A stretch of 64,000 nt of DNA, from the NCBI RefSeq assembly GCF_018614415.1, contig NZ_JAGGOO010000011.1, positions 38,736-102,735 of the forward strand, given 5' to 3'. The translations under genes were made by a program, and so were the position numbers. Source of the stretch: Streptomyces sp. ISL-12. GTDB taxonomy: Bacteria > Actinomycetota > Actinomycetes > Streptomycetales > Streptomycetaceae. Below, one piece after another: positions 17,117 to 26,036 of this stretch (within the stretch, counting starts at the first letter, position 1; every line of letters starts with the position of its first letter). The notes under the pieces are model-generated. The model saw only the letters and a list, made by a program, of their open reading frames with translations. It searched no databases and was not told the origin of the DNA.

Positions 17117-18376
17117 ATGCCCGACAGCCAGCCGCAGCGGCCCTCCCGCTCCTCCTCCCGGCCGGGCGCCTCCGACCACGGCGCGCTGCTGCTGTCGGGG
17201 GCCCGGCTCACCGACGGCAGGACCGTGGACGTACGGCTGCACGGCGGCCGCATCGAGGCCGTCGGCACGGCGGGCAGCCTCTCGCCGGTCCACCCGCCCG
17301 GCGCCCGCGTGGACCTCACCGGCTACCTCCTCCTGCCGGCCCCCGCCGAACCCCACGCGCACGCCGACACCGCCCTGACCGCCGACTCCGGCGGCCCGGT
17401 CTCCTACGCGCCGCGGGACGTCCAGCGCCGGGCCACCCAGGCGGCGTTGCTGCAACTGGGGCACGGCTCCACGTCGTCGCGGGCACACGTGCGCGTGGGC
17501 GGCGTTCCGGGGCTCGGCGCCCTGACCGCCGTACTGCGGGCCCGGCGGGCGCTGCGCGGCCTGGTCGAACTGACGACGGTGGCGATGCCGGGGGTGCTGA
17601 CCGGGACGGCCGGGGCCGACGGGCTGGCGATGCTGCGGGACGCGTTGAAGATGGGCGCGGGGGTGGTGGGCGGGTGCCCGGACCTGGACCCCGATCCGAC
17701 GGGGTACGTGGAGGCGGTCCTGGAGGTCGCCGCCGAGCACGGCTGCCCCGTCGACCTGCACACGGACGCCGCCGACCCGGCCCGGCTGGCCCGGCTGGCG
17801 GCGATGGCGGGCGGGCTGCGGCCGGGCGTGACCCTGGGTCCTTGCGGTGGACTTGACGCACTGCCGGCCGAGGTCGCCCACCGGACGGCGGACCAACTGG
17901 CGGCGGCCGGGGTGACGGTGGTGTGCCTGCCGCAGGGCGGCTGCGGCGACGCCGGCGGCCGCGCGGCGGCCCCGGTACGGCTGCTGCGGCGGGCCGGCGT
18001 ACGGGTGGCGGCCGGCAGCGGCGCGCTGCGCGACGTGGCCAACCCGGTGGGGCGCGGGGACCCGTTGGAGGCGGCGTACCTGCTGGCCTCCCGGCACGGG
18101 CTGCGGCCGGAGGAGGCGTACGAGGCGGTGAGCGGGTCGGCCCGGGCGGCACTGGGCCTGCCCGAGGTACGGGTGGAGGCGGGCTTTCCGGCCGAACTCC
18201 TCGCGGTGCGCGGGGACCGGCTCGCGGGGGCGCTCTCGTTGGCGTACAGCCGGATCGTGGTGCACGGGGGGCGCGTGGTGGCGCGGACCAGCGCGGTACG
18301 GGAGTACGGCGACTGCACGGCGGCCACGGCCGCGGAGCTGGGGCTGCCCCGGCAGGGGCACGGGCAGGTGCCCTGA
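17117..18376 (+). CDS. Cytosine-deaminase-like amidohydrolase, probable pseudoenzyme
   Basis: A 419-residue protein of the amidohydrolase-3/cytosine deaminase family. The first metal motif survives as EPHAHADTAL and the third His as DLHTDAADP. But positions that carry catalytic residues in active family members look replaced: the acid of HxDE is Ala (HTDA), the fourth metal His reads GPC where GHC is expected, and the metal Asp of GSDN reads GSGA before LRDVANPVGRGDPLE. It may have lost deaminase activity and act as a regulator or scaffold. It is a single gene between tRNAs and a reductase. Confidence 0.8.
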   Translation: MPDSQPQRPSRSSSRPGASDHGALLLSGARLTDGRTVDVRLHGGRIEAVGTAGSLSPVHPPGARVDLTGYLLLPAPAEPHAHADTALTADSGGPVSYAPRDVQRRATQAALLQLGHGSTSSRAHVRVGGVPGLGALTAVLRARRALRGLVELTTVAMPGVLTGTAGADGLAMLRDALKMGAGVVGGCPDLDPDPTGYVEAVLEVAAEHGCPVDLHTDAADPARLARLAAMAGGLRPGVTLGPCGGLDALPAEVAHRTADQLAAAGVTVVCLPQGGCGDAGGRAAAPVRLLRRAGVRVAAGSGALRDVANPVGRGDPLEAAYLLASRHGLRPEEAYEAVSGSARAALGLPEVRVEAGFPAELLAVRGDRLAGALSLAYSRIVVHGGRVVARTSAVREYGDCTAATAAELGLPRQGHGQVP

Positions 18377-18485
18377 CCGGGACGGTCGCGGCCGGGTGGT
18401 GTCGCGCGTCCTGTCGGGCCGGGGGCCGGGGGACGGCCGGGGAGCCGTGCGGCGGAGGCGGCCGCCGAGGCGTACGGTCGAAGAC

Positions 18486-19142
18486 ATGCGCATTGTCATC
18501 GCTGGTGGTCATGGTCAGATCGCGCTGCGGCTGGAGCGGTTGCTCGCCGCGCGCGGGGACGAGGTGGCGGGCATCATCCGCAGGGCCGAGCAGGCCGACG
18601 ATCTGCGTGAGGCCGGCGCCGAACCGGTCGTCCTGGACCTGGAGTCGGCCTCCGTCGACGAGGTCGCCGAGCGGCTGCGGGGCGCGGACGCGGCGGTCTT
18701 CGCGGCGGGCGCGGGCCCGGGCAGCGGGACGGCCCGCAAGGAGACGGTGGACAAGGCCGCGGCGGTGCTGTTCGCGGACGCGGCGGTCCGGGCCGGGGTA
18801 CGGCGTTTCGTGGTCGTGTCGTCCATGGCCGCCGACCCCGAGCACCAGGGCGACGAGGTCTTCGACGTCTACCTGCGCGCCAAGGGCGAGGCCGACGCGT
18901 ACGTACGGTCGCTGGACGCGCTGGACTGGACGATCCTGCGCCCGGGCGCCCTCACGGACGACGCCGGTACCGGCCTGGTCCGGCTGGAGGCGCGTACCGG
19001 TCGCGGCCCCGTCCCGCGCGACGACGTGGCCGCCGTGCTGGCGGAACTGGTGGACACCCCGGCGACGACCGGCCTGACGCTCGAACTGGTCAGCGGTTCG
19101 ACGCCGGTGTCGGTGGCGGTGAAGTCGGTGGCCGGCAACTGA
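18486..19142 (+). CDS. NAD(P)-binding SDR-like protein
   Basis: A 218-residue NAD(P)-binding domain_10 protein (atypical SDR). It starts MRIVIAGGHGQIALRLERLL with the GxxGxxA/G nucleotide motif, followed by FVVVSSMAADPEHQGDEV, TILRPGALTDDAGTG and GPVPRDDVAAVLAELVD. Proteins of this type are common oxidoreductases of unknown substrate in Streptomyces. Confidence 0.87.
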   Translation: MRIVIAGGHGQIALRLERLLAARGDEVAGIIRRAEQADDLREAGAEPVVLDLESASVDEVAERLRGADAAVFAAGAGPGSGTARKETVDKAAAVLFADAAVRAGVRRFVVVSSMAADPEHQGDEVFDVYLRAKGEADAYVRSLDALDWTILRPGALTDDAGTGLVRLEARTGRGPVPRDDVAAVLAELVDTPATTGLTLELVSGSTPVSVAVKSVAGN

Positions 19143-19169
19143 GCGCCCGGCCCCGCCCCGGGCGGCCGC

Positions 19170-19382
19170 TCAGAACAGGGGCAGCTGCCCGGGGAAGTCG
19201 GGCACGGCGTACCCGTCCAGCGAGGGCTGTACGGCGCCGATCTGCGCGTGCCGACGGGAACCGGGACAGGACGTGAGCTCTCCGCTCTCCCGCGCGCCGG
19301 GCGGATCGTGCCGCGCGTACCGGCCGGCGACGACGGCGATCTCACGACGGCACTCGGGGCAGAGACGGCGACGGGACGACAT
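19170..19382 (-). CDS. Small zinc-ribbon-like protein
   Basis: A 70-residue protein with CPECRREIAVVAGRYARHDP near the N-terminus (one CxxC pair) and SGELTSCPGSRR later, which may supply further zinc ligands. It ends in PDFPGQLPLF. It resembles short conserved hypothetical proteins found beside yajQ/tRNA-Tyr in streptomycetes. Function unknown. Confidence 0.6.
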   Translation of the reverse strand: MSSRRRLCPECRREIAVVAGRYARHDPPGARESGELTSCPGSRRHAQIGAVQPSLDGYAVPDFPGQLPLF

Positions 19383-19410
19383 GGGGCCAGTGTGCCGCAG
19401 CCCTATGACA

Positions 19411-19453
19411 AAGACCCCCTCCGCACTGCGTTTCCGCAGGTGGAGGGGGTCTT
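19411..19453 (-). terminator. Terminator after tRNA-Tyr
   Basis: Arms AAGACCCCCTCC / GGAGGGGGTCTT, 8 bases past the tRNA 3' end. It also lies beyond the 5' end of the zinc-ribbon gene. Confidence 0.75.
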
Positions 19454-19461
19454 CCCCAGTG

Positions 19462-19543
19462 TGGCGGCGCCAGGATTCGAACCTGGGAAGGCTGAGCCGG
19501 CAGATTTACAGTCTGCTCCCTTTGGCCGCTCGGGCACACCGCC
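19462..19543 (-). tRNA. tRNA-Tyr (GTA anticodon)
   Basis: An 82-base class II tRNA with a long variable arm: acceptor GGCGGTG / CGCCGCC, anticodon loop CTGTAAA, T-loop GTTCGAATC. tRNA-Tyr is the attachment site of SLP1-type elements in S. coelicolor; no integrase or duplicated 3' end is seen next to it here. Confidence 0.96.
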
Positions 19544-19707
19544 GGGGTTCGCTGCCCTTCGAACCGCTTTTCGGCGGTGCTCCGTGGCAACGACGTAAAC
19601 AATACCCGATGCCACGGGGTGCTTCGCCACCCGATTGATCTGCGCCTGGGGCGTGGCGGGTGGCTAGGCTTGGCCGACACGCAACCGGACACAAGGAGCC
19701 ACAGGAC

Positions 19708-20196
19708 ATGGCCGACTCCAGTTTCGACATCGTCTCGAAGGTCGAGCGGCAGGAGGTCGACAACGCCCTCAACCAGGCCGCCAAGGAGATCTCTCAGCGC
19801 TACGACTTCAAGAACGTGGGCGCCTCGATCTCGTGGTCCGGCGAGAAGATCCTCATGGAGGCGAACTCCGAGGAACGGGTCAAGGCCATCCTCGACGTCT
19901 TCCAGTCCAAGCTGATCAAGCGCGGCATCTCGCTGAAGGCCCTGGACGCCGGTGAGCCGCAGCTCTCCGGCAAGGAGTACAAGATCTTCGCGTCGATCGA
20001 GGAGGGCATCTCCCAGGACAACGCGAAGAAGGTGGCGAAGATCATCCGCGATGAGGGGCCGAAGGGCGTGAAGGCCCAGGTGCAGGGCGACGAGCTCCGG
20101 GTCTCCTCCAAGAGCCGCGACGACCTGCAGACCGTGATCGCGCTGCTGAAGGGCAAGGACTTCGACTTCGCGCTGCAGTTCGTGAACTACCGCTAG
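19708..20196 (+). CDS. yajQ: YajQ family nucleotide-binding protein
   Basis: A 162-residue YajQ/DUF520 protein: start [20 protein letters not shown], then [20 protein letters not shown] and the final [25 protein letters not shown]. The family binds cyclic di-GMP or nucleotides. The stop codon TAG (20194-20196) provides the TA target of the IS630 element, so the reading frame itself is intact. It is the last recognisable core-chromosome gene in the window. Confidence 0.95.
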   Translation: MADSSFDIVSKVERQEVDNALNQAAKEISQRYDFKNVGASISWSGEKILMEANSEERVKAILDVFQSKLIKRGISLKALDAGEPQLSGKEYKIFASIEEGISQDNAKKVAKIIRDEGPKGVKAQVQGDELRVSSKSRDDLQTVIALLKGKDFDFALQFVNYR

Positions 20197-21349
20197 TGTC
20201 CTGCGCCAGTAGTTGCTCGTTAGTAGGCGTGTGACTTCTGCTGCTGGTGCGTCAGTTCCTCGTCGGGGCCCGAAGCTGGAACCGTTGCTGCTGTCCGAGG
20301 ACGAGCGGGCGGAGTTGGAACGGTGGACGCGTCGGGCGACATCGGCCCAGGCCCTGGCCCTGCGGGCGCGGATTGTGCTGGCATGCGCTGGTCCAGAAGT
20401 ACCGCCGATCGTCGCGGTCGCCCGCGAGTTGCGGGTGGCCGCGGACACGGTCCGCAAGTGGCGGCGGCGCTTCCTTGCCGAACGGCTGGACGGGCTGGCC
20501 GACGAGCCCCGGCCGGGCCGGCCACCCACCATCAGCGTCGACCAGGTGGAGGCGGTCGTGGTCACGACGCTGGAGCAGATCCCGAAGAACGCCACCCACT
20601 GGTCGAGGAAATCGATGGCGGAGCACAGCGGCCTGTCGAAGTCCACGGTCGGCCGGATCTGGCGGCAGTTCCAGCTCAAGCCGCATCTGGCCGACACCTT
20701 CAAGCTGTCGACGGACCCGTTGTTCGTGGAGAAGGTCTACGACGTCGTGGGTCTGTACTTCAACCCGCCCGAGGGTGCCGTGGTCCTCTCGGTGGACGAG
20801 AAGTCGCAGATCCAAGCCCTGGACCGCTCCCAGCCGGTACTGCCGATGATGCCCGGCATGCCCGAGCGGCGTACCCATGATTACGTCCGTAACGGCCTGA
20901 CCACCTTGTTCGCCGCGTTCGATGTCGCCACCGGTGAGGTCATCACGGCCCTGCACCGCCGACACCGGGCCGTGGAGTTCAAGAAGTTCCTGGTCCGGAT
21001 CGACAAGGAGGTGCCCGCTCACCTTCAGGTCCACCTGATCGTGGACAACTACGGCACCCACAAGACCCCGGCGATCAGGGCCTGGCTGGCCAAACACCCT
21101 CGGTTCGAGCTGCACTTCACCCCGACCGGCTCCTCCTGGATCAACCAGGTCGAGCGGTGGTTCGGCTACCTGGCCCACCAGATGATCCGCCGCGGCGCAC
21201 ACAAGAACATCCAGGCCCTCGAAGCCGACATCCGGGCATGGGTCAAGGACGGGAACGAAAACCCCAAGCCGTTCATCTGGACCAAGACAGCCGAAGAGAT
21301 CCTCGACTCCCTCGCCCGCTTCTGCCGACGGATCTCCGGCGCAGGACAC
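20196..21349 (+). mobile_element. IS630-family insertion sequence
   Basis: A 1.15-kb element bounded by 13-14-bp inverted ends (GTGTCCTGCGCC at left, GGCGCAGGACAC at right) and flanked by TA on both sides (20194-20195 and 21350-21351), the target duplication of IS630/Tc1-mariner elements. The left TA is inside the yajQ stop codon. It separates yajQ from transposon remnants. Confidence 0.9.
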
Positions 21350-21352
21350 TAG
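20231..21352 (+). CDS. IS630-family transposase
   Basis: A 373-residue DDE transposase. An N-terminal HTH (VARELRVAADTVRKWRRRFL) and winged region precede the catalytic core, with the three acids in SVDEKSQIQAL, LIVDNYGTHKTPAI and SWINQVERWFGYL (DDE). The stop TAG overlaps the right TA duplication. The start is uncertain: GTG at 20231 or TTG at 20213. The element looks intact and possibly active. Confidence 0.92.
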   Translation: MTSAAGASVPRRGPKLEPLLLSEDERAELERWTRRATSAQALALRARIVLACAGPEVPPIVAVARELRVAADTVRKWRRRFLAERLDGLADEPRPGRPPTISVDQVEAVVVTTLEQIPKNATHWSRKSMAEHSGLSKSTVGRIWRQFQLKPHLADTFKLSTDPLFVEKVYDVVGLYFNPPEGAVVLSVDEKSQIQALDRSQPVLPMMPGMPERRTHDYVRNGLTTLFAAFDVATGEVITALHRRHRAVEFKKFLVRIDKEVPAHLQVHLIVDNYGTHKTPAIRAWLAKHPRFELHFTPTGSSWINQVERWFGYLAHQMIRRGAHKNIQALEADIRAWVKDGNENPKPFIWTKTAEEILDSLARFCRRISGAGH

Positions 21353-21820
21353 GAGATCCACTACAACCCCCACGATGTCCGCCAGATCTGGGTCCGGCTT
21401 CCCGACGGTGAACTCACCGAGATTCCGTGGATCCACCGCGACCACGTCCACCGGCCCTTCGACGAACGCACCTGGCAGCACATCCGCACCCAGGCCGTTG
21501 ACGGCAACCACGGTGACACCGAGCAGTACGAAGCCGGCCTCGCCGACGCCCTCGACCAGCTCATGCGGCGCGTCCACAGCGGCCACGCCACCAAAACGGA
21601 GCAGGCTCTCATGGCCCGCACCGCTCACATCCCGCTCCCCACAGCCCGCGCTGGGGAGCACGACACCGAAGCACCCGCCGACAACCCGGCGCAGCAAGGC
21701 GACGAAGGCAACGACGACAGCATCGACGACCTCGACGACCTGCCAGACGACGACGCCAGCCCCGCCCCGACCACCGGGTCCGGGCTCTACAACGCGCACG
21801 AGGAAGCCGCCACATGGTGA
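21353..21820 (+). pseudogene. TnsB-like Mu-family transposase, 3' fragment
   Basis: The open frame directly after the IS630 end encodes 155 residues beginning EIHYNPHDVRQIWVRLPDGE and continuing TEIPWIHRDHVHRPFDERTW. This is the Mu-transposase C-terminal (beta-barrel plus tail) signature of TnsB/TniA proteins. The catalytic integrase domain is absent. It ends in a long acidic tail and its stop overlaps the next ATG (ATGGTGA at 21814). So this is a remnant of a Tn7/Tn5053-like transposon. Confidence 0.7.
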
Positions 21821-21950
21821 ATCCGAGCCAGACAAGCGCGGGCAGCACACAAGGCGGCAGCGGTGAGACCGAGGTGTCCTGGCCCCTGACCACCTGGCAA
21901 GGCTGGGACCGCTTCGCCACCGCCGACCCGCGGATCACGCCAGAACCGGC
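21814..21950 (+). pseudogene. TniB/TnsC-like ATPase, 5' fragment
   Basis: An ATG overlapping the TnsB stop opens MVNPSQTSAGSTQGGSGETE then SWPLTTWQGWDRFATADP. The LTTW-GW-xFxxADP block is the characteristic N-terminus of TniB-type AAA ATPases. Similarity ends about residue 45; after this the sequence becomes low-complexity, with a tandem 21-bp repeat at 21976-22017. The gene is truncated. Confidence 0.55.
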
Positions 21951-22091
21951 GCATCCCCCTCACGCTCACCGCACCTTCCGCCCCGCCCCGTGCATGTTCC
22001 GCCCCGCCCCGTGCATGCTGGGTACCGGAGCGCGGGGCGACCCGCCGACCGCTCCGACGAGCCGCGGTGGACACGAGGGGTAGGGGGAAGC

Positions 22092-22748
22092 ATGCGGGGT
22101 GACCGGCCGGTCGGTGTGGTGCTATTGGACGATCATCCGGTGGTGCTCGCCGGGATCGAGCACTGGTACACCTCGTCCGCCCATCCCATCGAAGTGCTGG
22201 CCAAGGGACGCGACGTGTCGGTCGCTCTCACCGGGCCGGGCAGGGACGCCGACGTCGTGGTCCTCGACCTTCAGCTGTCGCAGGGTGGCCCGGCCTATCC
22301 GGAGCTGAAGCATCTGGTCGTACACCAGCGGCAGGTCGTCGTCTACACCATGAAGGACAGCCCGGAGACGGCACTGACCTGCCTGGACCTGGGGGCGTTC
22401 ACCTACCTCACCAAGGCCGAGGGCGAGCGTCACCTGGTCGCCGCCACGCTGGCCGCCGCGCAGGGCGTTCCCTATACACCGCCCGCGCTGGCGGGAGCGT
22501 TCGGCAGCGACACCCGGCGGAGCCGTCCGGCACTCACGACACGTGAGATCGACGTGCTGCTGGAGTGGTTCAAGTCGGAGTCCAAAGTGATGGTCGCCGA
22601 GAGCCTCGGCCTGTCCGTGCGCACGGTGAACACATATCTCGACCGCGTCCGCATCAAGTACGCCAACGCCGGGCGGCCCGCGTCCACCAAGGCCATCCTC
22701 GTCGCCAGGGCCGTTCAGGACGGGCTGGTCTCCCTCGACGAACTCTGA
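22092..22748 (+). CDS. NarL/LuxR-family response regulator
   Basis: A 218-residue response regulator. The receiver (VVLLDDHPVVLAGIEHWY, phospho-acceptor Asp in DVVVLDLQLSQGG, Lys in TYLTKAEG) is followed by a LuxR-type HTH (LTTREIDVLLEWFKSESKVM with SLGLSVRTVNTYLDRV). It converges with the sensor-kinase-like genes on the opposite strand and overlaps the end of the nearer one by 34 bases. It probably forms a signalling unit with them; target genes unknown, possibly the transpeptidase-like gene beyond. Confidence 0.9.
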   Translation: MRGDRPVGVVLLDDHPVVLAGIEHWYTSSAHPIEVLAKGRDVSVALTGPGRDADVVVLDLQLSQGGPAYPELKHLVVHQRQVVVYTMKDSPETALTCLDLGAFTYLTKAEGERHLVAATLAAAQGVPYTPPALAGAFGSDTRRSRPALTTREIDVLLEWFKSESKVMVAESLGLSVRTVNTYLDRVRIKYANAGRPASTKAILVARAVQDGLVSLDEL

Positions 22749-23974
22749 GCGCCGATCACGGCAGGCGCAGGTGCCGAGCACACGCTCTCCACCCACAGCC
22801 GGCCCTCGCCGCTGACGGCACGTACCCGCACCTCGTCCGAGTGGGCCGGGGTCACCGGCGCGGCCGATCCGTCGACGACCACCCCCACGCTGACGCGACC
22901 GCCACCGCGTACCACCGTGGCCCTGGCCGTGCCGTGTGCGGCGGTCAGCACGGCCAGTACGGGTTCGATCAACGCCCTGCGCAGCTCCCGTGGCAGTTCG
23001 ACGGGCGCGCCCCGGACGGCGAGCTGCACGCCGACGCCGTTGCGCTCAGCCACGTCGATCCCGGCGCGCAGTTCGTGCACGAGGGGGTCGGCGGCATAGT
23101 CGTGCTCGGCGAGGAGTCGGCGCAGCCGGGCCGCCTCCAGGGCGCACCGGCGGCGCACTCCGTCGTCCCGTGGGTCGAGTGAGCCGTCCGCCAGCCCGGT
23201 GAGCAGGGGGAAAACCGTCGAGCCGAGCGCCCGGTAGCGGGCCCGCTGATCCTGGTGCAGATGCCCGGCCACCGCCGCTTCCGTACGCAGGCGCTGCTGT
23301 TCCCGCAGTGCCGCACCGGCGGATTCCGCCCTGTCGCTGAGCAGCCGGATGCCCAGGGCCACGGTGATCTGGAAGCCGCACACCGCCACGACAACGACGG
23401 CCATCGCGGCCCCCTGCTGCCGCGTCGGCAGGTCGTTCAGCGACAGCTGCGCGAGCATGAGCAGCAGGTGCCCGGACAGGAACGCCCACGTGGTCCTGAG
23501 CGGCCGGTCCATCAGCAGGACGACGCCGAACCAACCGGTCGTCTGGAAGGACCAGTGCCAGGTGCTGAGGACATACCTGTCCGGCAGATCAGCCGTGGCC
23601 ACGGCCGACCCGATGACCGCGCAGGCGACACCCGCGACCGGCCACACCGATGCCGCCGGGCGAGCGCGCCCCGTCCCTGCCGCCGCGAGCCTTCCGGACC
23701 CGGTGTGCCGACGGGACCACTCCCGCGCCGCGCTGACCATGAGGACAAGCAGCACCAGCGTCAGCAGACCGAACGCGCAGAGCTGCAGCCAGGGCCGCCG
23801 GTAACCGTGCAGCAGGCTCAGCAGAGCGGGCAACGCCAGTCCCAGATGGACGGCGGCCAGGATGCCCACCGCCGCGAGCCTGGCACCCGTCAGCAGACGC
23901 TCGGAGATCCGCGCGGTCAGCAGCTCCGCCGGCAGGCCGAGGGCACCGAGGGTGTCGCTCCGCGGATCACACAC
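22715..23974 (-). CDS. Histidine-kinase-like membrane protein with degenerate ATPase domain
   Basis: A 419-residue protein with a membrane N-terminal half: several helices including LAAVGILAAVHLGLALPALL, LCAFGLLTLVLLVLMVS, GVACAVIGSAVATA and MAVVVVAVCGFQITVALGI. A coiled phospho-acceptor-like segment follows (REQQRLRTEAAVAGHLHQDQ). The C-terminal part aligns in position with a GHKL domain (LRRALIEPVLAVLTAAHGTA) but lacks a normal N box and DxGxG. It starts at a GTG (23974) that overlaps the end of the upstream kinase gene. It is perhaps a non-catalytic partner of that kinase. Confidence 0.75.
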   Translation of the reverse strand: MCDPRSDTLGALGLPAELLTARISERLLTGARLAAVGILAAVHLGLALPALLSLLHGYRRPWLQLCAFGLLTLVLLVLMVSAAREWSRRHTGSGRLAAAGTGRARPAASVWPVAGVACAVIGSAVATADLPDRYVLSTWHWSFQTTGWFGVVLLMDRPLRTTWAFLSGHLLLMLAQLSLNDLPTRQQGAAMAVVVVAVCGFQITVALGIRLLSDRAESAGAALREQQRLRTEAAVAGHLHQDQRARYRALGSTVFPLLTGLADGSLDPRDDGVRRRCALEAARLRRLLAEHDYAADPLVHELRAGIDVAERNGVGVQLAVRGAPVELPRELRRALIEPVLAVLTAAHGTARATVVRGGGRVSVGVVVDGSAAPVTPAHSDEVRVRAVSGEGRLWVESVCSAPAPAVIGAQSSSRETSPS

Positions 23975-25139
23975 GAGGCCACTCCAGACGTACCCGTGTC
24001 CCCTGCCCCGGCCGGGAGCGCACCTCGGCCCGGCCACCGACCACGCGCATCCGGTCCACGATCGACCGCGCCAGCCCCTGCTTGTGCTCGGGCACCTTCG
24101 TGACGTCGAAGCCACGGCCCCGGTCCTCGATCGTGACGACCGTCTGCTCCGCCACCTGCTCCACCGCGATCCGTGCCTCGCTCACCCCGGCGTGCCGCAC
24201 CACGTTGCGCAACGCCTCACCGCTGCTGTCCCGCAGCGCCGCCACGGCCGGGCGCCACAACCACAGGGGGGTGCCGTCGGCGGCGCCGTACTCTTCTCGT
24301 CCGTCGCCGGGCCCGCGCAGCTGGACCACGAGGGGGTGCCGCGCCAGTTCCCGTGACAACTCGGCCATCAGGTCCGCTGTGCCGGTCGGTTCCTCCACGT
24401 TCCGCAGCCGGTCCAGGTCCCGGGCCGCCTGTGCGCGCACCACTTCGACCGGCACCGGGGACCCTGGCAGCGACACCATCAGCATCGTGGTACAGGCCGT
24501 GTCATGGAGCGTTGCCAGGTGCGTTCGCTCAGCGGCTCGCCGGGACTCGGCCACCCGCAGATCACGCTGGACAGCGGCCGTCTCGTCGACCGCTCTGTCC
24601 ACCTCCCTGCTGGACCGGTGCACGATGACGTGGAGCGCGCGGGACATGGCCGCCTGGAGGAGCAGCAGGCCGATGTGGGGCAGGGCCTCGGTCCAGGTGT
24701 CCGGCTGCCCCTGGGCGGCACCGGCCAGGGCGACGCCGACGAGATCGGCGGCGGCCAGGTACACGGCCACGACGGCGCCGGTGGGCACCGGGTGGGTCAG
24801 CTGGTACCCGACGGCCACGAAGCTGATCACCACATTGATCCAGGTGCTGCCGTGCCCGGTCTGCGCGGCCGGAACGGTCAGACCCTGGCTCAGGCACAGT
24901 CCGGTCATCACCACGAGGTCGGTCACCAGGAGCGTGCGCGCCCCCGGGGCGGCCCGGAACCAGAAGCGGTACAGCAAGCTCCACACGATCGCCACCGCGG
25001 AGACGCCTCCTGCCGCGGCCATCCCGCCCACCGGCATCGCGGGGACCACGAGCAGCGTGCACGCACAGACGACCACGGTTCGGAAGAGGGGCACGTACCG
25101 CCGCAGCAGCTCTGTCAACTCTCTCTCCGTAGGTCCCAT
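23967..25139 (-). CDS. Sensor histidine kinase (NarX/HisKA_3-like)
   Basis: A 390-residue sensor kinase. Six or so membrane helices (residues about 15-180: TVVVCACTLLVVPAMPVG, WSLLYRFWF, LVVMTGLCLSQGLTVPAAQ) are followed by a dimerisation helix with THLATLHDTACTTMLMV, where the His-Asp pair is the phospho-acceptor. The ATP-binding domain has the N box EALRNVVRHAGVSEARIAV and G1 box IEDRGRGFDVTKVP. It is expected to phosphorylate the response regulator at 22092. Cotranslated with the downstream kinase-like gene by overlap. Confidence 0.87.
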   Translation of the reverse strand: MGPTERELTELLRRYVPLFRTVVVCACTLLVVPAMPVGGMAAAGGVSAVAIVWSLLYRFWFRAAPGARTLLVTDLVVMTGLCLSQGLTVPAAQTGHGSTWINVVISFVAVGYQLTHPVPTGAVVAVYLAAADLVGVALAGAAQGQPDTWTEALPHIGLLLLQAAMSRALHVIVHRSSREVDRAVDETAAVQRDLRVAESRRAAERTHLATLHDTACTTMLMVSLPGSPVPVEVVRAQAARDLDRLRNVEEPTGTADLMAELSRELARHPLVVQLRGPGDGREEYGAADGTPLWLWRPAVAALRDSSGEALRNVVRHAGVSEARIAVEQVAEQTVVTIEDRGRGFDVTKVPEHKQGLARSIVDRMRVVGGRAEVRSRPGQGTRVRLEWPRV

Positions 25140-25424
25140 CGACCGCCGTTCGTCCGAAGAGCACACGTGGCCGACCATCCTGACAAAGTCCCCAGCCGGA
25201 CACGACGGCTTTCCCTCAATATGTGGGTCGAACGACCGACACACCCACCCCTCTCCCGTCACTAACGTCGGTGCCGCGACGCCGACCGGGACCGGTCGCG
25301 AGAACGGCCCCGGTGATGCGTCGCCCAGATCCGTCTGTCGTGGGGGGTGGCAGGCGGGTCCGGTGCACGCCCCGCGCGCGGGGCACGTCCGCCCCCCGTA
25401 CCCATCACCGAGAAACGGGGACCG

Positions 25425-26036
25425 ATGTCCATCACCACAGGAGCCTTCCGCCGGCGTCTGACACCGGTCGCGCTGACCGCCGTGCTGCTCGGCGGCGCGG
25501 CCGTCACCGCGGCGCAACCGGCCGAGGCCGCGAAGAAGCCGTCGTCCGGGTCGTCGAGCTACTACCTCCTGTTCAACAAGAACTGGAGCAACCCGGCCAA
25601 CTCCCGGCTGTACCTGATGAAGAAGGGGTCCAACAAGAAGAAGGACACGAAGGTGGCGAGTTGGCGGGCAGGCTCGGGCACCGGCAACACGAACGCCTGC
25701 GCCTCGAACAAGGGCTGGCTGCCCAACGGCACCTACGACATCGAGTTCAAGTCGAAGACGTACAACGGCAGCAAGATCAAGGGTTACGTGGTCAAGCTGG
25801 AGAACAAGTACTGCGCCGGAAAGAGGACCAAGCGCACGGACCTCTTCATCCACAGCGAGATGCGGGCGAACGGCAAGCAGGGCAGCAAGCAGGGTGCCGA
25901 CTCGCCCTGGCGCTGGGACGGGAACCGCGACTACAAGTCCAACGGCTGCATTAAGATGAGGCCGTCCGACATCAAGAGCATGTTCTCCAAGGCGGGCGCG
26001 AAGAAGTGGCCGAGGAAGGTGCGGGTCGTGAGCTGA
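25425..26036 (+). CDS. Secreted L,D-transpeptidase-like (YkuD) protein
   Basis: A 203-residue exported protein. The signal peptide runs RRLTPVALTAVLLGGAAVTA with cleavage near AEA/AKK. The mature protein is Lys-rich and contains the YkuD catalytic pattern: LFIHSEM and, 40-odd residues later, SNGCIKMRPSDIKSMF (catalytic Cys after S-N-G). Typical YkuD enzymes crosslink peptidoglycan or attach proteins. The domain is short and lacks the usual Arg right after the Cys, so activity is likely but not assured. Divergently located from the kinase genes across a 285-base spacer. Confidence 0.78.
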   Translation: MSITTGAFRRRLTPVALTAVLLGGAAVTAAQPAEAAKKPSSGSSSYYLLFNKNWSNPANSRLYLMKKGSNKKKDTKVASWRAGSGTGNTNACASNKGWLPNGTYDIEFKSKTYNGSKIKGYVVKLENKYCAGKRTKRTDLFIHSEMRANGKQGSKQGADSPWRWDGNRDYKSNGCIKMRPSDIKSMFSKAGAKKWPRKVRVVS

